6,371 bases of DNA from an uncultured Spirochaetaceae bacterium. GTDB lineage: Bacteria; Spirochaetota; Spirochaetia; SZUA-6; Bin103. The notes below the pieces were generated by a model that searched no databases, was not told where the DNA came from, and saw only the letters and a program-made list of their open reading frames with translations. Location: NCBI GenBank assembly GCA_913043885.1, contig CAJWOB010000160.1:1-6371 (forward strand), written 5' to 3'. Made by a program: the position numbers and the translations under genes. Numbering within the stretch: position 1 is the stretch's first letter; the number at the start of each line of letters is the position of its first letter. Shown here one piece after another: positions 5,419 to 6,371 of this stretch.

Positions 5419-5424
5419 AGTGTA
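5419..5424 (-). promoter_or_regulatory. -10-like TACACT for the Tag-like gene
   Basis: TACACT on the minus strand is followed by GCCGCC and then the ATG at 5412, the same arrangement as upstream of 998. No Shine-Dalgarno is present and no good -35 was found. It fits a leaderless transcript. Confidence 0.5.
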
Positions 5425-5542
5425 CTCACCCCGACAGCGGCACGAACAGACTGACGAATCGCCGAAGCTCATCCTCGCCGCCGCGACCTCCCTAACTCAA
5501 TCCTAACGACGCTCTAGCACGGGCATAGCGGTGGCCGCAGAT
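5425..5542. other. Divergent intergenic region upstream of pstS
   Basis: This stretch separates the Tag-like and pstS genes. It contains an AT-richer patch (CCTAACTCAATCCTAACG, 5494-5511) that could hold a pstS promoter, but no hexamer pair was convincing. Two ACAG tetramers (5434-5437, 5446-5449) spaced 12 bases are not enough to call a Pho box. Confidence 0.3.
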
Positions 5543-5547
5543 GGTGA
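5543..5547 (+). promoter_or_regulatory. Shine-Dalgarno-like GGTGA before pstS
   Basis: GGTGA ends eight bases before the ATG at 5556, favouring that start over the in-frame ATG at 5541, which has no ribosome site. Confidence 0.45.
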
Positions 5548-5555
5548 CGGCGAAC

Positions 5556-6170
5556 ATGGTTACCAAGAAGGCGCAGCCCTTGCGCTCCACTGCTATCAAG
5601 ATTGCGCTCGCCATCGCTCTGCTGGGCCTCCTGGCGGCGTGCGGCGATTCCGACGACGGTGGTTCGAAGTGGTCGTTCATCACTGAGCAGAGCGACGACC
5701 CGGTGTTGCCGGGCGTCAATCCGCTCCAGGCCAGCGGCACCATCATCACCGCCGGCAGCTCGACGGTGTTCCCTCTGTCCGAGAGGATGGTCGAGCGTTT
5801 CACCGACGAGGGATTCGGCGGCACCATCACCGTCGACAGCATCGGCACCGGTGCCGGCTTCGAGCGCTTCTGTACCGCCGGAGAAACCGACCTGTCCAAC
5901 GCCAGCCGGCCGATCAACGAAGCCGAGCGCCAGTCGTGCGCGGAGCTGGAGCGCGAGCCCATCGAGATCCGCGTTGGCACGGACGCACTGGCCGTGGTGG
6001 TCAGCAAGGACAACACCTTCGCCTCCAACGTCTCCCACGAGCAGCTGGCCGCGCTGTTCAGCACCGCCACAACGTGGTCGGACATCGATCCCAGCTGGCC
6101 CGATCGCCCGATCGAGCGCTTCATCCCCGGTACCGATAGCGGCACGTTCGATTACTTCGTGGAAGAGGTG
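5556..6170 (+). CDS. pstS: PstS-type phosphate ABC transporter substrate-binding lipoprotein (3' truncated)
   Basis: This protein binds phosphate outside the inner membrane and hands it to the PstCAB transporter. From the ATG at 5556 there is a basic start (MVTKKAQPLRSTAIK), a hydrophobic stretch, and a lipobox LAAC with lipidated Cys29, then an acidic linker. The mature domain shows the PstS ligand motifs in order: TAGSSTVFPL (about 65-74), DSIGTGAGFERFC, DLSNASRP, and FIPGTDSGTFDYF near the break. Homology ends at about YFVEEV (6153-6170), well short of a full protein of about 300 residues, and the frame continues into a PBP1A fragment. A stop at 5526 limits the upstream frame, and ATG 5541 is an alternative start adding five residues. 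The rest of the pst operon would be expected downstream but is lost at the join. Phosphate control is likely in general, but no Pho box was found. Confidence 0.85.
6153..6170 (+). other. Breakpoint between segment B (pstS) and segment C (PBP1A)
   Basis: PstS text (PGTDSGTFDYFVEE) passes without frame change into PBP1A text (YFVEEVRREL). The peptide YFVEEV is natural to both families, so about 18 shared bases probably served as the overlap that joined two unrelated sequences. This points to an assembly or template-switch chimera. Confidence 0.75.
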
Positions 6171-6371
6171 CGCCGGGAACTGCAGCAATCCTATGGTGAC
6201 AAGGGACTTTACGGCGGCGGACTGTCGGTGCGGACGACACTGGATTCCCGGTTGCAACGCATCGCGGATTCCGCGTTGCGGTACGGGCTGTCCGCCTACG
6301 ACCGCCGGCATGGTTGGCGCGGACCGCTGGGCCAGGTCGAAGTCTCGGAGAACTGGCAAGAGGCCATTAAG
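6171..6371 (+). CDS. mrcA: Penicillin-binding protein 1A (class A), internal fragment
   Basis: Class A penicillin-binding proteins polymerise and cross-link peptidoglycan at the inner membrane. The fragment reads VRRELQQSYGDKGLYGGGL, SVRTTLDSRLQRIADSAL, then LSAYDRRHGWRGPLG. This is the connecting region between the glycosyltransferase and transpeptidase domains of PBP1A, with the GLSVRTTLD strand typical of the family. AYDRRHGWRGP recalls alphaproteobacterial PBP1A. Neither active site is included: the glycosyltransferase part is missing on the left and the window ends before the SxxK serine. It has no start of its own and continues the frame of the truncated pstS. The true homology may begin a few codons earlier, at 6153. 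Confidence 0.8.

Noticed and set aside
5434..5449. Two ACAG tetramers as a Pho box upstream of pstS
   Set aside because: The spacing and flanks do not fit the 11-base direct-repeat consensus, and such tetramers are common by chance.
5514..6359. Long minus-strand open frames of 281 and 217 residues opposite pstS
   Set aside because: They are shadows of the GC-rich pstS/PBP1A frame, which has clear family motifs; the minus-strand text shows none.

Overview
The window looks like a mosaic of three unrelated pieces, probably a metagenomic contig joined at two chimeric breakpoints. Segment A (1 to about 870) is clearly AT-richer: the line at 541-600 is 40% G+C by hand count, against 73% for the line at 3241-3300. 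It carries the end of a NeuB-type nonulosonate synthase and the first 180 or so codons of an SpsF-type cytidylyltransferase, overlapping by ATGA. This is a fragment of a surface-sugar (sialic-acid-like) operon. Segment B (about 870 to about 6160) is uniformly G+C-rich and reads as one bacterial genome. Segment C (about 6160-6371) is a piece of penicillin-binding protein 1A of alphaproteobacterial flavour, fused in frame to a truncated pstS.

Layout of segment B. On the minus strand, from 3179 leftwards, lie a small zinc-ribbon protein, a primary-like sigma-70 factor, an exported protein with fibronectin III-like and discoidin (F5/8 type C) domains, and the start of an unknown gene cut by the left breakpoint. 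On the plus strand from 3201 is a TrmJ-type RNA methyltransferase. It meets a minus-strand YbgC/FadM-type thioesterase tail to tail. A divergent plus-strand TfoX N-terminal-domain protein then meets a minus-strand Tag-like HhH protein tail to tail. The last gene of the segment is a plus-strand PstS phosphate-binding lipoprotein. The genome is very compact: both convergent pairs overlap through their stop codons (CTAA, CTAG), and the zinc-ribbon and trmJ genes diverge from a 21-bp gap.

The most interesting signal is at promoters. Four start codons in segment B (998, 3179, 3201, 5412) have a -10-like TANNNT hexamer (TACACT three times, TATGCT once) only 5-6 nt upstream and no Shine-Dalgarno sequence. 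This is the arrangement expected for leaderless mRNAs. At 3165-3215 two such elements share one central TA inside a 19-bp-arm inverted repeat (17 of 19 matching) that also holds both start codons.

The organism of segment B is not certain. The zinc-ribbon family and the sigma factor recall spirochaetes, but this is from memory. No phage, CRISPR, insertion sequence, tRNA or rRNA was seen. I found no clear new multi-gene system. The notable items are the two breakpoints, the mirrored bidirectional promoter, and a probable one-base deletion in the signal peptide of the discoidin-domain protein.
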